Assembly: GCA_032249175.1 (NCBI GenBank) | Contig: JAVVGK010000074.1 | Location: forward strand, 1 to 7,550 | Direction of reading: 5' to 3' | Origin: DSFT01 sp032249175 | GTDB taxonomy: Bacteria; Hydrothermota; Hydrothermia; LBFQ01; DSFT01 | Length of the DNA: 7,550 nucleotides | In this document: piece by piece, positions 5,887 to 7,550 of the stretch | Layout: every line of letters begins with the position of its first letter | How positions within the stretch are numbered: position 1 is the first letter of the stretch | Notes under the pieces: model-generated | The model's input: only the letters and a program-made list of their open reading frames with translations | The model's database searches: none | What the model was told of the DNA's origin: nothing | Made by a program: the position numbers and the translations under genes

Positions 5887-6266
5887 AATTTAAACCCAAT
5901 TTGAATTGCCATTAAGGATAATGTTCTTTTATTTCCAAAAATGTAATAGTTTTCTGATTTTATGGAAAACTTTGAGCCAATTTGAATTGAAAAACTTATA
6001 GAAGGATTAAAGCCATATTCATAAAACTCCTGATATTTCCTAAAAATTAAAAACTCATAAAACGAAAGCCCTAAAAATGAAAATTTTTTACCTATTCCAA
6101 GACCCAATAAATTTAAACTATAATTTCCTGAGCCTTTGCTAAAAATTGAATTAGCACTTAATTTAACTTCAAATTTTTTATAGTTATAAGCCAAATTTGT
6201 TGAATATCCAATTTTATAATAATTCAAATTAGTTAGTGGAAACATTATTCCAAAATAAACCTGCAT
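5883..6266 (-). CDS. Small beta-barrel-like protein lacking a signal peptide
   Basis: This 127-residue protein was not recognised as a named family. It is built of alternating polar and hydrophobic/aromatic segments, about 7-8 candidate strands. Examples are YSTNLAYNY (21-29), FEVKLSANSIF (32-42), NYSLNLLGLGIG (48-59), FSFLGLSFYEFLIF (62-75), FNPSISFSIQIG (86-97), KFSIKSENYYIF (99-110) and LSLMAIQIGFKL (116-127). This is the look of an 8-stranded outer-membrane barrel, but it starts inside what would be strand 1 (MQVYFGIMFPL) with no signal peptide. ATG 6266 is chosen because GGAGG sits 5 nt upstream. An in-frame TTG at 6290 has no such site and adds no signal sequence. It overlaps eno by 38 nt and pyrB by 4 nt. 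It may be a truncated barrel gene. Confidence 0.65.
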   Translation of the reverse strand: MQVYFGIMFPLTNLNYYKIGYSTNLAYNYKKFEVKLSANSIFSKGSGNYSLNLLGLGIGKKFSFLGLSFYEFLIFRKYQEFYEYGFNPSISFSIQIGSKFSIKSENYYIFGNKRTLSLMAIQIGFKL

Positions 6267-7494
6267 AAGTTCCTCCAAAATCCTCTTCAATTATAATAAG
6301 TCTATTATATTTTGAATTTCTATCACTTCTTGAAAGTGAGCCTGTTTTAATTTGTCCTGTATTTAATCCAACTGCCAAATCAGAAATAAAATTATCCTCA
6401 GTTTCTCCTGAGCGATGTGAAATTATTGATTTATATCCATTTCTAAGAGCAAAATCAACTGCTGAAATTGTTTCAGTTAATGTTCCAATCTGATTTAATT
6501 TTATTAAAACAGCATTTGCCATATTTTCTTTTATACCTATTTCTATTCTTTTGATATTTGTAGTGAATAAATCATCACCTACAATTTGAATTTTATTTCC
6601 AAGCTCCTTTGTAATCATTTTCCATCCTTCAAAATCATCCTCACTAAATGGGTCTTCAATTGAAATAATTGGATAATTTTTTATTAAATTCTCATAAAAT
6701 TTCAAAAGTTCTTCTTTTGAAAGAAGTCTCCCGTCCATTTTATATTTTCCATCTTGATAAAGCTCATTACTTGCCACATCTAATGCTAATTTTATTTTAT
6801 TTTCATATCCTGCCTTTTCAATTGCTTTCATTAAAATATCCAACGCTTCATTAGTTTCTTTTAAATTTGGTGCAAATCCTCCCTCATCACCAACATTTGT
6901 ATTATAACCCTTTTCTTTTAATAATTGCTTTAATGTCCAAAATGTTTCAGCAGAAATCTCAACAGCTTCCTTAAATGATTTAGCAAAAATTGGAACAATC
7001 ATAAATTCTTGAATATCAAGCTCATTATCCGCATGAACACCGCCATTTATAACATTCATAAAAGGAATTGGAAGAACATTTGCTCTTATTCCTCCTATAT
7101 ATTTAAAAAGAGGAATTTTATAATAGTTTGAAACAGCCCTTGCTACTGCTAATGATACACTTAATATAGCATTTGCTCCAATTCTTGACTTATTTTCAGT
7201 CCCATCCAATTTTATTAAAATTTCATCTACTTTCCTTTGATTTTCTGCTTCAATTCCAATTATAGATTTTGCTATTATATTATTAACATTTTCAACAGCT
7301 TTCTTAACACCTTTACCAAAAAAACGTTTTTCATTATCTCTTAATTCCAACGCTTCATATTTACCTTTTGAAGCACCTGAGGGAACATAAGCACTTCCTA
7401 TTGTTCCATCTTCAAGCTCAACTTTTGTGAAAATTGTAGGGTTTCCTCTTGAATCTAAAACTTCATAAGCTTTTACATTTTTTATCTTTGGCAT
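6229..7494 (-). CDS. eno: Enolase (phosphopyruvate hydratase)
   Basis: Enolase converts 2-phosphoglycerate to phosphoenolpyruvate in glycolysis and the reverse in gluconeogenesis. The product has 421 residues from ATG 7494. The N-terminal cap domain begins AYEVLDSRGNPT (9-20), with the flexible loop PSGASKG (38-44). In the barrel, GGVHADN has His154, QEF has Glu163 and VGDEGGFAP has Glu204. The Mg ligands are Asp239 (LDVAS), Glu280 (SIEDP) and Asp307 (VGDD). The base Lys332 lies in VLIKLNQIGTLTE, with ISHRSGET (358-365) and KTGSLSRSDR (383-392). All key residues are intact. A TTG 30 nt further upstream (7524) would add ten nonconserved residues and lies upstream of the -10-like element. The tail after TYAG (LFWNNVSTN) is out of frame with the start of the barrel gene. 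It heads the eno-barrel-pyrB transcript. Confidence 0.97.
   Translation of the reverse strand: MPKIKNVKAYEVLDSRGNPTIFTKVELEDGTIGSAYVPSGASKGKYEALELRDNEKRFFGKGVKKAVENVNNIIAKSIIGIEAENQRKVDEILIKLDGTENKSRIGANAILSVSLAVARAVSNYYKIPLFKYIGGIRANVLPIPFMNVINGGVHADNELDIQEFMIVPIFAKSFKEAVEISAETFWTLKQLLKEKGYNTNVGDEGGFAPNLKETNEALDILMKAIEKAGYENKIKLALDVASNELYQDGKYKMDGRLLSKEELLKFYENLIKNYPIISIEDPFSEDDFEGWKMITKELGNKIQIVGDDLFTTNIKRIEIGIKENMANAVLIKLNQIGTLTETISAVDFALRNGYKSIISHRSGETEDNFISDLAVGLNTGQIKTGSLSRSDRNSKYNRLIIIEEDFGGTYAGLFWNNVSTN
6272..6276 (-). promoter_or_regulatory. Ribosome binding site fixing the barrel gene start
   Basis: GGAGG, read leftward and lying within the last enolase codons, is 5 nt before ATG 6266. 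It also encodes part of the conserved enolase segment EEDFGG, so it could partly be fixed by the enolase protein sequence. It is the only good initiation site near the start of the downstream gene. Confidence 0.55.
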
Positions 7495-7502
7495 AATTGA
7501 AA

Positions 7503-7531
7503 ATTTTAATGGATGGTTTATCAAGGCACAA
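7503..7531 (-). promoter_or_regulatory. Probable leaderless promoter of eno
   Basis: Read leftward, TTGTGC (7531 to 7526, weak -35) is followed after 17 nt by TAAAAT (7508 to 7503) within ATTAAAATTTTC. Eight nucleotides later comes ATG 7494. No Shine-Dalgarno precedes this ATG. The arrangement matches those before dnaB and the coiled-coil gene and favours ATG 7494 over the upstream TTG. Confidence 0.45.
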
Positions 7532-7550
7532 AATCAAAAAACTTTTAAGG

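Noticed and set aside
6669..6854. + strand open frame inside eno
   Set aside because: It is antisense to the enolase barrel domain; it is a shadow.
7495..7524. Ten-codon N-terminal extension of enolase from TTG 7524
   Set aside because: The extra residues are not part of the enolase family, there is no ribosome binding site, and the start would lie upstream of the likely -10 element.

Overview
The window is about 7.5 kb of very AT-rich bacterial DNA. Arg codons are mostly AGA, and the proteins are rich in Lys, Glu and Ile. Every recognisable gene is a core housekeeping gene. No mobile element, CRISPR array, tRNA or rRNA was seen. Composition and the charged, GGM-less GroEL tail would fit a low-GC, possibly thermophilic and poorly characterised bacterial lineage. 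A gene for a small beta-barrel-like protein hints at an outer membrane. The phylum cannot be fixed from this sequence.

Layout. Positions 1-340 hold no convincing gene. They carry two diverged copies of a roughly 75-nt repeat and a small hairpin that would act as a terminator for leftward transcripts. A leftward gene (341-820) encodes an unrecognised coiled-coil/transmembrane/coiled-coil protein. It is divergent from the rightward pair dnaB (replicative helicase, 899-2245) and yraN (UPF0102 nuclease-fold protein, 2220-2567), which overlap. A strong GC-rich hairpin at 2714-2731 separates these from the convergent groES-groEL operon (4698 down to 2737). Further right is a second leftward cluster, eno, a small barrel-like gene and pyrB (7494 down to 4972). 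Its genes overlap by 38 and 4 nt, so it is almost certainly one transcript joining glycolysis, an envelope-like protein and pyrimidine synthesis.

The clearest unusual signal is regulatory. Three transcript-leading genes (the coiled-coil gene, dnaB, eno) have no Shine-Dalgarno sequence. Each has a TTAAAATTTT element ending 1 to 5 nt before its ATG, the geometry expected of a -10 box driving leaderless mRNA. The same element lies upstream of groES, but there it is followed by a roughly 35-nt leader with a strong Shine-Dalgarno. The internal genes groEL and the barrel gene also have GGAGG sites. The window thus suggests two start modes used side by side.

The second point is the eno/barrel junction. 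The barrel-like protein has no signal peptide, and its first strand is encoded out of frame by the enolase C-terminal codons. No large undescribed system is evident; most of the window is ordinary core genome.
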